Assembly: GCF_902459765.1 (NCBI RefSeq)
Contig: NZ_CABPSP010000003.1
Coordinates: 1 to 64,000 of the forward strand
Source of the DNA: Pandoraea anapnoica
Lineage (GTDB): Bacteria; Pseudomonadota; Gammaproteobacteria; Burkholderiales; Burkholderiaceae
Direction of reading: 5' to 3'
DNA: 64,000 bases
Shown: one piece after another, positions 1-8,749 of the stretch
Layout of the letters: the number at the start of each line of letters is the position of its first letter
Numbering within the stretch: position 1 is the first letter of the stretch
Program-made: the position numbers and the translations under genes
Notes under the pieces: generated by a model
What the model was told of the DNA's origin: nothing
The model's input: the letters and a program-made list of their open reading frames with translations, nothing else
The model's database searches: none

Positions 1-60
1 GACTCCACGCCGATGATAGTGCGGATACCCGTGTGAAAGTAGGTAATCGTCAGGCTCCCC
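1..60 (+). rRNA. rrf: 5S ribosomal RNA, 3' part (truncated by window start)
   Basis: The first ~60 bases match the 3' half of a betaproteobacterial 5S rRNA (CGCCGATGATAGTG, then GAAAGTAGGTAATCGTCAGG). A strong terminator follows immediately, as expected at the end of an rrn operon. The 5' half and the 16S/23S genes lie outside the window. The exact 3' end is estimated. Confidence 0.9.
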
Positions 61-62
61 TT

Positions 63-98
63 AAAAACCCCTTGCTACAACAGTAGCAAGGGGTTTTT
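63..98 (+). terminator. rho-independent terminator of the rRNA operon
   Basis: Perfect inverted repeat: AAAAACCCCTTGCTAC (63-78), a 4-nt loop, and its complement (83-98) ending in TTTTT. It sits directly after the 5S gene. Confidence 0.95.
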
Positions 99-228
99 GC
101 TTTGTGCCGGACACTTTGTGCATCACTGCGTTGTTGTAACGTCGGCACGAAGTGAAATTCCGGGTAGATCGTCGTGCATTTCTCGCTTAGCATTCGGCCA
201 CGGGTTGGGAGTTCGGGGAGTAAAACGG

Positions 229-1077
229 GTGGTCGATCGGAATAGAAATAGGCATTACGCATGGTGGCAGGTCGGGGTGGTGAGCTTTGGTGCTGCCATC
301 ACGATTGGCGGCATAGGTGGATGTGCGTCGCAAGACGCGTCGATGGCACAGGCGCACACTTCAACTTCGGTGGTGTTGTCACATCGAGAGGAAATCACAC
401 CGCTCTCCGCGGCTGTGGATGCTGAAGGCCTTCCTCCGCATTGGGAAACCTATCTTGTCACCCGCAACAAGCGTCTGACGCACTACGAGCAAGCCACGGA
501 TAGCGAAGGAATCGCAGTGATTCGCGCAACCGTTGACGGATCGGCTTCCGGCATTGCGCAGAAGCTCGATATTCCCGTATATCCCGGTGCGAAGCTGACG
601 TGGCGTTGGCGAGCAGACGCCATGCCGATCAACGCGGACATCCGTACGAAGCGATATGACGATGCGCCGCTGCGCATTGCGCTCGCTTTTGACGGCGACG
701 CTGGCAAACTCTCTATGCAAGATCACATGCATCGTGAGCTGGCCCGAATGGTCAGCGGCAGGGAGTTGCCGTTCGCGACGCTGATGTACACATGGGGTGA
801 CGACAAACTCGCCGTGAATGACGTGGTACCCAATCCGTACACCGCCCGAATCCGTTCCGTGGTCGTCGAGAGAGGCGCGAGCAACCTCGGTCAATGGCTG
901 ACGTATTCCCGGGATATCGCGAAGGATTACGAAAAGGCGTTTGGCGAACCGCCGGGCCGTTTAATCGGCATCGCCATCATGAGTGACGGCGATAACACGC
1001 AGTCCAAGTTCACTGCATGGTACGGAGACATCCACTTGGACACAGACGGGATTCCGACGACCACGGCGGCAAAATAG
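229..1077 (+). CDS. DUF3047 family lipoprotein
   Basis: About 282 aa. I chose the GTG at 229 because GGGGAG lies 8 nt upstream and it opens directly onto a signal peptide. The upstream in-frame ATG at 97 would start inside the rRNA terminator. Residues 12-31 are hydrophobic and end in GIGGC, a lipobox with acylated Cys32, so export and lipid anchoring are predicted. The rest resembles the DUF3047 family, including the LTWRWRAD and FTAWYGDIHLD segments near the start and end of the domain. The function of the family is unknown. It is a single gene between the rRNA terminator and a terminator at 1102, so it is probably transcribed alone. Confidence 0.75.
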   Translation: MVDRNRNRHYAWWQVGVVSFGAAITIGGIGGCASQDASMAQAHTSTSVVLSHREEITPLSAAVDAEGLPPHWETYLVTRNKRLTHYEQATDSEGIAVIRATVDGSASGIAQKLDIPVYPGAKLTWRWRADAMPINADIRTKRYDDAPLRIALAFDGDAGKLSMQDHMHRELARMVSGRELPFATLMYTWGDDKLAVNDVVPNPYTARIRSVVVERGASNLGQWLTYSRDIAKDYEKAFGEPPGRLIGIAIMSDGDNTQSKFTAWYGDIHLDTDGIPTTTAAK

Positions 1078-1101
1078 CCGATGATGCCGCCATGAAGAGC
1101 A

Positions 1102-1135
1102 AAAAAAGCCAGCAAATCACATTGCTGGCTTTTTT
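1102..1135. terminator. bidirectional terminator between the DUF3047 and amidohydrolase genes
   Basis: AAAAAAGCCAGCAA (1102-1115) pairs with TTGCTGGCTTTTTT (1122-1135) across a short loop. A-rich and T-rich flanks allow it to act for both convergent genes. Confidence 0.9.
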
Positions 1136-1165
1136 GTTGGGCGCTGAGATGTCAGCGTCGTTCAC

Positions 1166-2362
1166 TCACTTATTGCGCTCGAAATACGTCTCGACCAGCT
1201 TGACCCAATAGGTGCCACCGAGCGGCAACAGATCATCGTTGAAATCATAGCTGGCATTGTGAAGGTTGCAAGGACCGAGGCCGTGACCGCTGTCCCGGTG
1301 CGTCCCGTCCCCATTGCCGATGAAGACGTAGGCACCCGGTTTCTCGAGCAGCATGAACGAGAAATCCTCCGCGCCCATCGTGGGCTCGACCTTGTCATTG
1401 ACGTTTTCGTCACCCACCACTTGCCGCATCACATCGGCACACAGCGCGGCCATGCCCGGCTCATTGATGGTCGGCGGATAGTTACGATGAAACTCGATTT
1501 CGGCCGTACAACCGAGCCCCTTGGCCACAAACTCGGAAATCTCGCGAAGCCGTGTCTCAATCAGATCGAGGACCTCGATGGAGAACGTGCGAATCGTACC
1601 GCCAAGCCATGCCAGATCAGGGACAACGTTCGTTGCGTCGCCAGCGTGGATTTGCGTAATCGAGAGCACTGCTGCGTCAATCGGACGCTTATTGCGGGTA
1701 ATGATGCTTTGCAGCGCTTGAGCGACCTGGACGGCTGCAATCACCGGATCGATCCCCGCATTCGGAATACCGGCGTGCGTGCCCTTGCCGCGAATCGAAA
1801 TTTTGAATTCGTTGCTCGATGCCATCATCGGCCCAGGCGTGACGGCGAAGGTGCCCGTCGGTACGCCCGGCCAGTTGTGCATACCGAACACCGCTTGCAT
1901 CGGGAAACGCTCGAACAATCCGTCCTTGATCATCTCCCGCGCACCGCCACCGCCTTCTTCCGCTGGCTGGAAAATCAGGTAGACCGTGCCGTCGAAATTT
2001 CGGTGCTTTTGCAGATATTGCGCCGCAGCAAGCAACATGGCGGTGTGCCCGTCATGCCCGCAGGCATGCATCTTCCCTTCATGTCGGGAGGCATGCTCGA
2101 AGGTATTAGCTTCGTGAATCGGGAGCGCGTCCATGTCGGCGCGCAGACCGATCGCGCGGTCGCTACTGCCATTTTTGATGATGCCAACGAGACCGGTCTT
2201 GCCGAGGCCACGATGGATCGGGATGCCCCATTGGGTCAACGTGTCGGCGACGACGTCTGAGGTGCGTTTCTCTTCGAAGCACAGCTCGGGGTGCGCGTGG
2301 ATGTCACGTCGGATGGTCTGTATTTCGCCGCGAGCGGCGTCGATTTCTGGAATGAGCTTCAT
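1166..2362 (-). CDS. M20 family amidohydrolase (hippurate hydrolase-like)
   Basis: 398 aa, starting at the ATG whose complement ends at 2362, with AGGAA 8 nt upstream; an earlier in-frame start at 2386 lacks this site. The metal site of the M20D peptidase/amidohydrolase family is visible: LRADMDALP, then MHACGHDGHTAMLL, then FQPAEEGGGGA, with further ligands in GMHNWPG and near the C-terminus (MGAEDFSFML). Members are cytoplasmic two-metal hydrolases that cleave N-acyl amino acids such as hippurate or N-acetyl/indole conjugates; the substrate cannot be read from sequence. It is divergent from the molybdopterin oxidoreductase gene and convergent with the DUF3047 gene. Confidence 0.9.
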   Translation of the reverse strand: MKLIPEIDAARGEIQTIRRDIHAHPELCFEEKRTSDVVADTLTQWGIPIHRGLGKTGLVGIIKNGSSDRAIGLRADMDALPIHEANTFEHASRHEGKMHACGHDGHTAMLLAAAQYLQKHRNFDGTVYLIFQPAEEGGGGAREMIKDGLFERFPMQAVFGMHNWPGVPTGTFAVTPGPMMASSNEFKISIRGKGTHAGIPNAGIDPVIAAVQVAQALQSIITRNKRPIDAAVLSITQIHAGDATNVVPDLAWLGGTIRTFSIEVLDLIETRLREISEFVAKGLGCTAEIEFHRNYPPTINEPGMAALCADVMRQVVGDENVNDKVEPTMGAEDFSFMLLEKPGAYVFIGNGDGTHRDSGHGLGPCNLHNASYDFNDDLLPLGGTYWVKLVETYFERNK

Positions 2363-2424
2363 GACGGGGTTTCCTGCGGAGCGCAATGGCTCATCTTACC
2401 CCTATTGGGCAGGTCTGGCACTCC

Positions 2425-2517
2425 GCTCGGAAATGTCCGAATGAGCCGTCGGACACGCCCGCAAAAGCTCGGAAATGCCCGCGTGGCGGGGCGGCCCGCG
2501 GGCGAACGTAATACAAT
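2425..2517. promoter_or_regulatory. divergent control region with a 15-bp direct repeat
   Basis: Between the divergent amidohydrolase and oxidoreductase genes there are two copies of GCTCGGAAATGYCCG at 2425-2439 and 2467-2481, 42 bp apart start to start (about four helical turns). A short inverted repeat GTCCGA/TCGGAC (2435-2440, 2449-2454) overlaps the first. A possible -10 element TACAAT lies at 2512-2517 for the rightward gene. The pattern suggests an operator, but the regulator is unknown. Confidence 0.4.
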
Positions 2518-2575
2518 ATCTCCAGCGCGCCAAAGTCCCTGAGCGCAGAAATTTGGTAGAGAGAGGAGTAGTTTG

Positions 2576-4651
2576 ATGACGACCAATACCCACGTCGTTC
2601 GGGCCGCATGCCCGCATGACTGCCCCGATACGTGCGCACTGCATGTGACGGTGGAGAACGGTGTCGCGACAAAGGTCCAGGGAGATGCGGACCATCCGAC
2701 GACCAAGGGCGTCCTGTGCACGAAAGTCTCTCGTTACACCGAACGAACTTATCACCCGGATCGTCTGCTGCACCCGCTGAAGCGCGTTGGGCCGAAGGGC
2801 AGCGGAGAGTTCGTCCGGGTGAGCTGGGACGAAGCGCTCGACGAGATCGCCACCCGCCTTGGCGCCATTGCAGCCAGAGAACCTGAAGCGATTCTGCCCT
2901 ACAGCTATGCCGGTACGATGGGCTTCGTGCAGGGCGAGTCGATGGCTGCCCGATTCTTCAACAAGATCGGTGCGTCCGATCTCGATCGCACCATCTGCGC
3001 GAGCGCAGGGGCCGCAGGGCTGCGATATACGTATGGCGCTGGCGTCGGCATGCATGTCGAGCACTTCGTCGACAGCAAACTCATCCTCATCTGGGGGAGC
3101 AATCCCATCACGTCGAGTGTGCACTTCTGGGCCATTGCGCAGGAAGCCAAGCGACGGGGTGCCAAGCTGATTGCCATTGATCCCTACCGGTCTCTCACCG
3201 CCGAGAAGTGCCATCAGCACATCGCATTGCTGCCGGGCACCGATGCGGCGTTGGCGCTGGGCATGATGCACGTGCTGATCGCGGAAGATCTGGTCGATCA
3301 CGAGTACATCGCACGTTACACGGTCGGTTACAGCGAGCTCAAGGATCGCGTTCGTCGCTACACGCCGGCGCGTGTCGCCGAGATTTGCGGTATTCCCGAA
3401 GAAACGGTGACGACGCTGGCTCGCGAGTACGCCAGCGCGAAGCCTGCCGCCATTCGTCTTAACTACGGTATGCAGCGCGCGAAGGGCGGTGGTCAGGCAA
3501 CCCGTGCAGTGGCCTGTCTCCCGGCGCTGATCGGCGCATGGCGAGACCCGGCGGGTGGCCTGCTGATGTCGTCGTCTGGCTTTGCGCCGGTGGATGCGGC
3601 GGCGCAGGCGCGTCCCGATCTGCGGGCGCGCCAGGACAGACCGGCGCGCATCGTCAATATGAGCGCCATCGGTGACGCGTTGTGTCATCCGGGTGACGAC
3701 GTTTTTGGCCCGAAGATCGAGGCGCTGGTGGTTTACAACAGCAACCCGGTGGCCGTTGCGCCTGAGTCGAGCAAGGTGGCGGCTGGCTTCGGACGCGAAG
3801 ATCTCTTCACTGTCGTACTCGAACACTTCCAGACGGACACGGCAGACTACGCCGACTTTGTGTTGCCTGCGACGACGCAACTGGAGCATCTGGACATTCA
3901 CAAGGCCTACGGTCACACGTATCTGCTCGCGAATAACCCGGCCATTGCGCCGCTCGGCGAGTCGAAGCCGAACTCGGAGATTTTTCGTCTGCTGGCCAAG
4001 CGGATGGGGTGGCAGGACCCGTGTTTTTCTGACACCGACGACCAGCTGGCGGCGCAATCGATCCGCTGGAGCGATGCTCGCATGGCTGGCAGTGACTGGG
4101 AGACGCTCAAACGTGACGGGTGGATTCGCTACGATTTGCCTGAAGCACCCTTTGCGAACGGTCAGTTTTATACACCGTCCGGTAAATGCGAGTTCTACTC
4201 CGAGCGTATGCGTGAAGAAGGATTCGATCCGCTGCCGGATTGGGTGCCCCCGTACGAATCGGTTGCCAGTAATCCGGAATTGGCCGAGCGCTATCCGCTG
4301 GCCATGATTTCGCCACCTGCGCGCAACTTCCTGAATTCCAGCTTTGTTAACGTCGACAGTCTTCGGGCTTCGGTCGGAGAGCCTACCTTGGACATTCACC
4401 CGGAAGACGCTGCACCACGCGGCATTTCGGATGGTGCGAACGTGCGTATTTTCAATGACCGGGGCACCCTGAATGCCAAGGCCCGGGTCACGGAGAAAGC
4501 GCGGGAGGGCGTTGTCGTTGGACTTTCGATCTGGTGGAAGAAGCTCGCGCCGGACGGAAAGAACGCCAATGAAGTCACCAGCCAGCAACTCACCGATCTT
4601 GGCCGGGCGCCGACGTTTTACGATTGCCTGGTCGACGTCGCGCCGGTCTGA
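2576..4651 (+). CDS. molybdopterin-dependent oxidoreductase (formate dehydrogenase/DMSO reductase superfamily)
   Basis: 691 aa, ATG at 2576 with GGAG 7 nt upstream (an in-frame TTG one codon earlier fits less well). The N-terminus holds a [4Fe-4S] site with Cys12, Cys16, Cys20 and Cys48 (CPHDCPDTC, later VLCTK). The molybdopterin oxidoreductase domain follows (about 55-450; LIWGSNPITSSVHFW and VVYNSNPVAVAP contact the cofactor in relatives) and then a dinucleotide-binding domain (about 560-690). There is no Tat signal, so it is probably cytoplasmic. No electron-transfer subunit, maturation chaperone or cofactor gene lies nearby, so it is encoded alone. Substrate unknown; names such as formate dehydrogenase would be guesses. 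Confidence 0.85.
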   Translation: MTTNTHVVRAACPHDCPDTCALHVTVENGVATKVQGDADHPTTKGVLCTKVSRYTERTYHPDRLLHPLKRVGPKGSGEFVRVSWDEALDEIATRLGAIAAREPEAILPYSYAGTMGFVQGESMAARFFNKIGASDLDRTICASAGAAGLRYTYGAGVGMHVEHFVDSKLILIWGSNPITSSVHFWAIAQEAKRRGAKLIAIDPYRSLTAEKCHQHIALLPGTDAALALGMMHVLIAEDLVDHEYIARYTVGYSELKDRVRRYTPARVAEICGIPEETVTTLAREYASAKPAAIRLNYGMQRAKGGGQATRAVACLPALIGAWRDPAGGLLMSSSGFAPVDAAAQARPDLRARQDRPARIVNMSAIGDALCHPGDDVFGPKIEALVVYNSNPVAVAPESSKVAAGFGREDLFTVVLEHFQTDTADYADFVLPATTQLEHLDIHKAYGHTYLLANNPAIAPLGESKPNSEIFRLLAKRMGWQDPCFSDTDDQLAAQSIRWSDARMAGSDWETLKRDGWIRYDLPEAPFANGQFYTPSGKCEFYSERMREEGFDPLPDWVPPYESVASNPELAERYPLAMISPPARNFLNSSFVNVDSLRASVGEPTLDIHPEDAAPRGISDGANVRIFNDRGTLNAKARVTEKAREGVVVGLSIWWKKLAPDGKNANEVTSQQLTDLGRAPTFYDCLVDVAPV

Positions 4652-4712
4652 GGGCGACGACGCACCAAGCTGGTTCCGAGTCCCTTCCGAATCAATACCC
4701 AGGAGTCTAGCA

Positions 4713-5846
4713 ATGCCGATCTTGCTTGCGATGCTCCTGCGGTGGACATCCCGAGGCGCGGGACTCGCCGTGGCGATAGCCCTCGCGATTGGGCTTCCCG
4801 GCTGCGCGCAGGTCGGGTACTACGCGCAGTCGATCAACGGCCACTTCACGGTCTTGCATGAAGCGCAGCCGGTAAGTGATTTGCTGGCGGATCCTTCTAT
4901 CGATCCGCGTCTGCGTACACGGCTCATCGAGGCAGAGCAAATTCGCAGCTACGCTGTCTCGGCACTCGGCGAACCGGATAACGGCAGCTATCGTAGCTAT
5001 GCCGATCTGAAGCGGCCATTCGTCGTGTACAACGTTTTTGCTGCGCCGGCCCTGTCCCTGAAGCTATATGAGTCGTGCCTATTGGTCGTCGGTTGCGTCG
5101 AGTATCGTGGCTATTACTCACGCGAGTCTGCCGAAGCATACGCGGCCGAACTCCACCGGGATGGATGGGAGACCTTCGTCGCGGGAATCCCTGCCTATTC
5201 GACGCTAGGCTATTTCGACGATCCGCTGCTCAACACCTTCATCTACCTCCCGCGGGCGGAAGTTGCGCGCATGATCTTCCACGAGCTCGCGCACCAGATT
5301 CTCTTCGTTCGGGGAGATACGGCGTTTAACGAGTCCTTTGCCGTGACAGTCGAGACGGTGGGTGTTCGGCGCTGGCTCGCCGCGCACCCCGACGCGGCAA
5401 TGGAGTACGACCGTTACGATGCGCATCGTCGCCAGTTCCGCAAATTGGTCGACGGGTATCGCAAACGTCTCGAAGCCGTGTATGACAGCTCGGAAACGGA
5501 CGCGGAAAAGGTGGCGCACAAGGACGTCCTGTTCGACCGCATGCGTGCGGATTACGACGCGCTGAAGACGTCCTGGGGTGGTTACAAAGGCTTCGATCTG
5601 TGGTTTGCCACGGACCTGAACAACGCCAAGATCGGATCGTTCGCGACCTATAACCAGTGGGTGCCGGCGTTTATGGCGCTGCTCGCGCAAGAGCACGACG
5701 ACCTTCCGAAGTTCTATGCGGCGGTAAAAGCTATGTCGAAACGGCCGGAAGCAGAACGCAATGCGACGCTCACGGCATTGGACAGTACGCCGGCGGCAGT
5801 CGCCGCCCGAGCGCTACTGGATGCGCCGATGCAGGCTGTGCGGTGA
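4713..5846 (+). CDS. predicted aminopeptidase, lipoprotein (PF10023-like)
   Basis: 377 aa. The ATG at 4713 has AGGAG 7 nt upstream. Residues 15-30 form a hydrophobic signal ending in GLPGC with Cys31 as lipid-attachment site, so it should be anchored in the envelope. HELAH (190-194) plus NESFA (206-210) form a gluzincin-type zinc site: two His, the catalytic Glu and a downstream Glu ligand. This matches the uncharacterised family of predicted aminopeptidases seen in many proteobacteria. The start is 61 nt after the oxidoreductase gene on the same strand, so co-transcription is possible though a functional link is not evident. Substrate unknown. Confidence 0.8.
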   Translation: MPILLAMLLRWTSRGAGLAVAIALAIGLPGCAQVGYYAQSINGHFTVLHEAQPVSDLLADPSIDPRLRTRLIEAEQIRSYAVSALGEPDNGSYRSYADLKRPFVVYNVFAAPALSLKLYESCLLVVGCVEYRGYYSRESAEAYAAELHRDGWETFVAGIPAYSTLGYFDDPLLNTFIYLPRAEVARMIFHELAHQILFVRGDTAFNESFAVTVETVGVRRWLAAHPDAAMEYDRYDAHRRQFRKLVDGYRKRLEAVYDSSETDAEKVAHKDVLFDRMRADYDALKTSWGGYKGFDLWFATDLNNAKIGSFATYNQWVPAFMALLAQEHDDLPKFYAAVKAMSKRPEAERNATLTALDSTPAAVAARALLDAPMQAVR

Positions 5847-5882
5847 TCTGTGCACGAAGCGCGTTCGCGGGACTGGGTATCG

Positions 5883-6362
5883 CTACGAAATGACCGACTT
5901 CAAATCGCCGAGAAGCAGATAAAGTTGCTGCCGCTGATCTTCCGGCAACGCTCCCAGGCGTTGCTCGATCCATTGCTCGTGAGCACGAGCCATATTGGAA
6001 AACGCCTTTTTTCCGCGCGCCGTCAGTTTGATCAGGAACGCTCGGCGGTCGTTGACGACGGTCTCGCGCGTCACCCAGCCTTCTTTCTCCAACTGATCGG
6101 TGATGCCGGTCACGTTTCCACCAGTCACCATCATTCGCTTACTGAGCTCCCCCATCTTCAGCCCTTCCGGGTGACGATCGAGCTGTGCAAGCAAATCGAA
6201 GCGTGGAAGCGTGCAGTCAAATTCCTGACGTAAGCGTGAGCGGATGTCCGTCTCGATCAAGTTGGCGCAGGTGAGCAGCCGCAGCCAGAGCCGCAGCGCG
6301 TCGTGCTCGCGATCGTGGGCTCGCGTTTCGAGATCGAGAGAATCGGAGTCGGCGAGGCTCAT
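5883..6362 (-). CDS. MarR family transcriptional regulator
   Basis: 159 aa, the usual size of the family. A winged helix-turn-helix spans about residues 50-115, with the wing motif DRRAFLIKLTARGKK characteristic of MarR proteins. Flanking helices at both ends would form the dimer interface. Such proteins usually repress their own gene and a neighbour and are released by small aromatic ligands. A perfect inverted repeat lies 13-35 bp upstream of the start (6375-6397), which fits autoregulation. No good Shine-Dalgarno is seen at this ATG. It converges with the aminopeptidase gene; its target genes are not apparent. Confidence 0.9.
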   Translation of the reverse strand: MSLADSDSLDLETRAHDREHDALRLWLRLLTCANLIETDIRSRLRQEFDCTLPRFDLLAQLDRHPEGLKMGELSKRMMVTGGNVTGITDQLEKEGWVTRETVVNDRRAFLIKLTARGKKAFSNMARAHEQWIEQRLGALPEDQRQQLYLLLGDLKSVIS

Positions 6363-6374
6363 GGTCGATGGTGG

Positions 6375-6397
6375 AAAATTTACAGTATGGAAATTTT
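6375..6397. promoter_or_regulatory. putative MarR operator
   Basis: Perfect inverted repeat AAAATTT (6375-6381), 9-bp spacer, AAATTTT (6391-6397), just upstream of the marR-type gene. Position and AT-rich symmetry suit binding by a MarR dimer; the assignment is inferred. Confidence 0.5.
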
Positions 6398-6486
6398 AGG
6401 TTTGAAATAATCGCCGGGTCAAGATAGGGCGGTTACTGGGCCTGAGTGATTGCACCGAGGGCCGTTGCCCTGTGCGCCTGATGCAT

Positions 6487-6514
6487 AAAAAAAGGGCACC
6501 CGAAGGTGCCCTTT
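6487..6514 (-). terminator. terminator of the porin gene
   Basis: On the minus strand a GGGCACC/GGTGCCC stem with a UUCG loop is followed by a run of seven T, 32 nt after the porin stop codon. Confidence 0.9.
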
Positions 6515-6545
6515 CGCCAAAGCCTAAGTGACAGAAACTGTCAGC

Positions 6546-7697
6546 TTAGAACTTGTGACGGATACCGGCCGTAACAGCGAATTGGTTCGTGCTGTTCGAG
6601 AAGCCCAGGCCGTTCAACGATGCGCCGCCAGGAGCGTCGTTGTTGGCGTGTTGCCACAGACCAACCAGGTACGTGTCCGTGCGCTTCGACAGGAAGTAGT
6701 CGACGCCCAGGTTGACTTGGTGGTACTTCGGCGACACGTTGCTACCCAGCACGTTCAGCGTCGACCACGTGTACGTGTACGATGCGCCCAGTTGCAGTGC
6801 CGGGGTCAGCATGTACTTGGCGTTCAGTTCGGCGTTGTCGAACTTCCAGCTGCCGCCGTTCACGTACTGGTACACCGAGTGACCATACACCAGGCCGATC
6901 GTTGCCGGGCCGAAGGCGTACGAACCGCCTGCCGATGCGATCCATGCCTTGTCGCTAGCACCGCCAGCCGTCATGGCCGTCGTAGCGTCGCCCGTGTTGT
7001 TGATCGAGCCCGTACCGTTGCTCGACGGCGAACCCAGGTACAGGTAGCCAGCGCCGAACGACACCGGGCCGTTAGCGTAGCCCAGGCCGAACGAGTAAGC
7101 GCGGTTGTTAGCGAAACCCGAACCCGTCGAGCCGTTGTTGGCCGAGTTCGAGAAGCTGTACAGACCGCCAGCGCTGAAGCCGTTGTAGTTGACCGACGTG
7201 TACTTGACCGAGTTGTTCAGACGGAACGAGTTGTTCAAGTTGTCGTTATCGAACGGGTGAGCGCCCGCGAACGTCGACCATTGGCTACCCGAAGCGTACG
7301 GACCAACGAAGTCAACCACGGAGTCGTACTGACGACCGATGGTCAACGTACCAGCCGTTGCGCTGCTCAGACCAACGTAGGCTTGACGACCGAACATGCG
7401 GCTGTTCTGGCCCAGCGTGCCCGTACCCAGGTTGAAGCCGTTTTCCAAGACGAAGATCGCCTTCAGGCCGCCACCGAGGTCCTCAGCACCCTTCAGGCCC
7501 CAACGCGAACCTTGCAGGTTGCCGTTGGCGAACTGGAAGTTCTTCGAGGTGTTACCCGTGCCAGCCAGGTTGCCACCAGTCTTGCTGACGTACTGCAGGC
7601 CAGCGTCGATGATACCGTACAGGGTCACGCTGCTTTGAGCGTGAGCAGCGCCAGCGAATGCGCCGAGCACACCCAGAGCGAGAAGCGACTTTTTCAT
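6546..7697 (-). CDS. Gram-negative porin (outer-membrane trimeric porin)
   Basis: 383 aa. The ATG at 7697 is preceded by GGAG at 8 nt and starts a classical signal peptide (MKKSLLALGVLGAFAGAAHA) cleaved before QSSVTLYG. The body is a Gly/Asn/Ser-rich beta-barrel with many alternating hydrophobic strands. It ends in GIRHKF: the terminal Phe is the recognition signal for the BAM assembly machinery. This is the Burkholderiales general porin type (OmpC/OpcP-like). An in-frame start further upstream (7814) would add 39 residues before the signal peptide and is rejected. Codon use is strongly biased, suggesting high expression. The leader contains a large hairpin (7750-7786). Confidence 0.95.
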   Translation of the reverse strand: MKKSLLALGVLGAFAGAAHAQSSVTLYGIIDAGLQYVSKTGGNLAGTGNTSKNFQFANGNLQGSRWGLKGAEDLGGGLKAIFVLENGFNLGTGTLGQNSRMFGRQAYVGLSSATAGTLTIGRQYDSVVDFVGPYASGSQWSTFAGAHPFDNDNLNNSFRLNNSVKYTSVNYNGFSAGGLYSFSNSANNGSTGSGFANNRAYSFGLGYANGPVSFGAGYLYLGSPSSNGTGSINNTGDATTAMTAGGASDKAWIASAGGSYAFGPATIGLVYGHSVYQYVNGGSWKFDNAELNAKYMLTPALQLGASYTYTWSTLNVLGSNVSPKYHQVNLGVDYFLSKRTDTYLVGLWQHANNDAPGGASLNGLGFSNSTNQFAVTAGIRHKF

Positions 7698-7749
7698 TGA
7701 GTGATCTCCAAAGGATTGTGAGATTTGTTTAACAAGGTCACTAGTGATA

Positions 7750-7786
7750 ACGTCCTTGCTAATCAACTTCGCGAGAAGTTGGACGT
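7750..7786 (-). promoter_or_regulatory. hairpin in the porin leader region
   Basis: Nested inverted repeats upstream of the porin: outer arms ACGTCC/GGACGT (7750-7755, 7781-7786) and inner arms AACTTC/GAAGTT (7765-7770, 7775-7780) with a 4-nt loop. It lies 53-89 bp before the start codon and lacks a T-run, so it may stabilise the mRNA, be a regulator site, or pair with a small RNA. The remainder of the 318-bp gap to coq7 shows no other clear element. Confidence 0.45.
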
Positions 7787-8015
7787 AATGTAACAAATTC
7801 ACTTTAGGCGGCAAAGGAAAAGGCCGGTTTTACGCGGGGTCGGAGCGGGTTTTGTTTCGTTTACGCAACATCGCGGAAACCGGCATCTGGCGGGGATTTC
7901 GCGCGTTTGCGCCCGCGCAAGGCGCGCCGGATAAAGGGGCGTATCATTGGCCGCGGACGTGAAAGAATCGTCCTGCGTTCCGCATTGTGAAAGATTTGAG
8001 TGAGTTGAAAGTACG

Positions 8016-8663
8016 ATGTTCTCCGACAGTCTGATCTCCGAGCTTGACCGTGGTCTGCGTGCCATCGCAGGTGTCACGCAAGCGTCCCGTCCGACTCCCG
8101 CCGCAGTCCAATCCGACAATAGCGACGCCCCCATAGGCGACGACGCGTTGACGTCGCAGGAGCGGCGCCACGTCGCTGGCCTCATGCGCGTGAATCACGT
8201 CGGTGAGGTTTGTGCCCAAGCGCTGTATCAGGCGCAGAAGCTGGCAACGAAGCGCCCGGAGTTGCGCACGGCATTCGAGCACGCGGGCAAGGAAGAGGAG
8301 GATCACCTCGCATGGACGGCGCACCGTCTCTCGGAGCTCGGCTCGCGCCCCAGTCTGCTCAATCCGTTGTGGTACGTGGGCGCTTTTGCCATCGGCTTCG
8401 TCGCCGGGAAGTGTGGCGACAAGGTAAGTCTCGGCTTCATGTCGGAGACGGAGCGTCAGGTCGAGCGTCATCTGGACAGCCATCTCGACGACTTGCCGGC
8501 GCACGACCTGCGCTCGCGGGCCATCGTCGATCAGATGCGTCTGGACGAGATCGAACACGGACAGGCTGCGCGTGACGCTGGCGGCATTGAGCTGCCGGCG
8601 CCGGTCCAGCGTGTCATGCGCGCAGCGGCAAAGGTCATGACGACGACGGCCTACTATATATAG
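8016..8663 (+). CDS. coq7: demethoxyubiquinone hydroxylase (Coq7 family)
   Basis: 215 aa. Coq7 is a membrane-associated di-iron monooxygenase that performs the penultimate step of ubiquinone synthesis, hydroxylating 2-polyprenyl-3-methyl-6-methoxy-benzoquinol. The iron ligands are visible: Glu64, Glu94-x-x-His97 (EEEDH), Glu146 and Glu178-x-x-His181 (DEIEH). Length and motif spacing are normal. A hydrophobic stretch at 118-132 ([13 protein letters not shown]) suits its interfacial membrane contact. It is a single gene, divergent from the porin. Confidence 0.95.
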   Translation: MFSDSLISELDRGLRAIAGVTQASRPTPAAVQSDNSDAPIGDDALTSQERRHVAGLMRVNHVGEVCAQALYQAQKLATKRPELRTAFEHAGKEEEDHLAWTAHRLSELGSRPSLLNPLWYVGAFAIGFVAGKCGDKVSLGFMSETERQVERHLDSHLDDLPAHDLRSRAIVDQMRLDEIEHGQAARDAGGIELPAPVQRVMRAAAKVMTTTAYYI

Positions 8664-8749
8664 AGCGTCCGCAAGAACTCTCCGAAAGACCCCCTGCCTA
8701 CTGCATCGATTCCCTCTTGTGTAAGCGCGTGCTGGCCGGTTTTCCACGG

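Noticed and set aside
97-228. N-terminal extension of the DUF3047 protein
   Set aside because: It begins in the rRNA terminator and lacks an RBS, whereas the GTG at 229 has one and starts a lipoprotein signal peptide.
2402-4588. 728-codon open frame antisense to the molybdopterin oxidoreductase gene
   Set aside because: Arg/His-rich translation without recognisable domains; the plus-strand frame has clear Fe-S and Mo-cofactor motifs.
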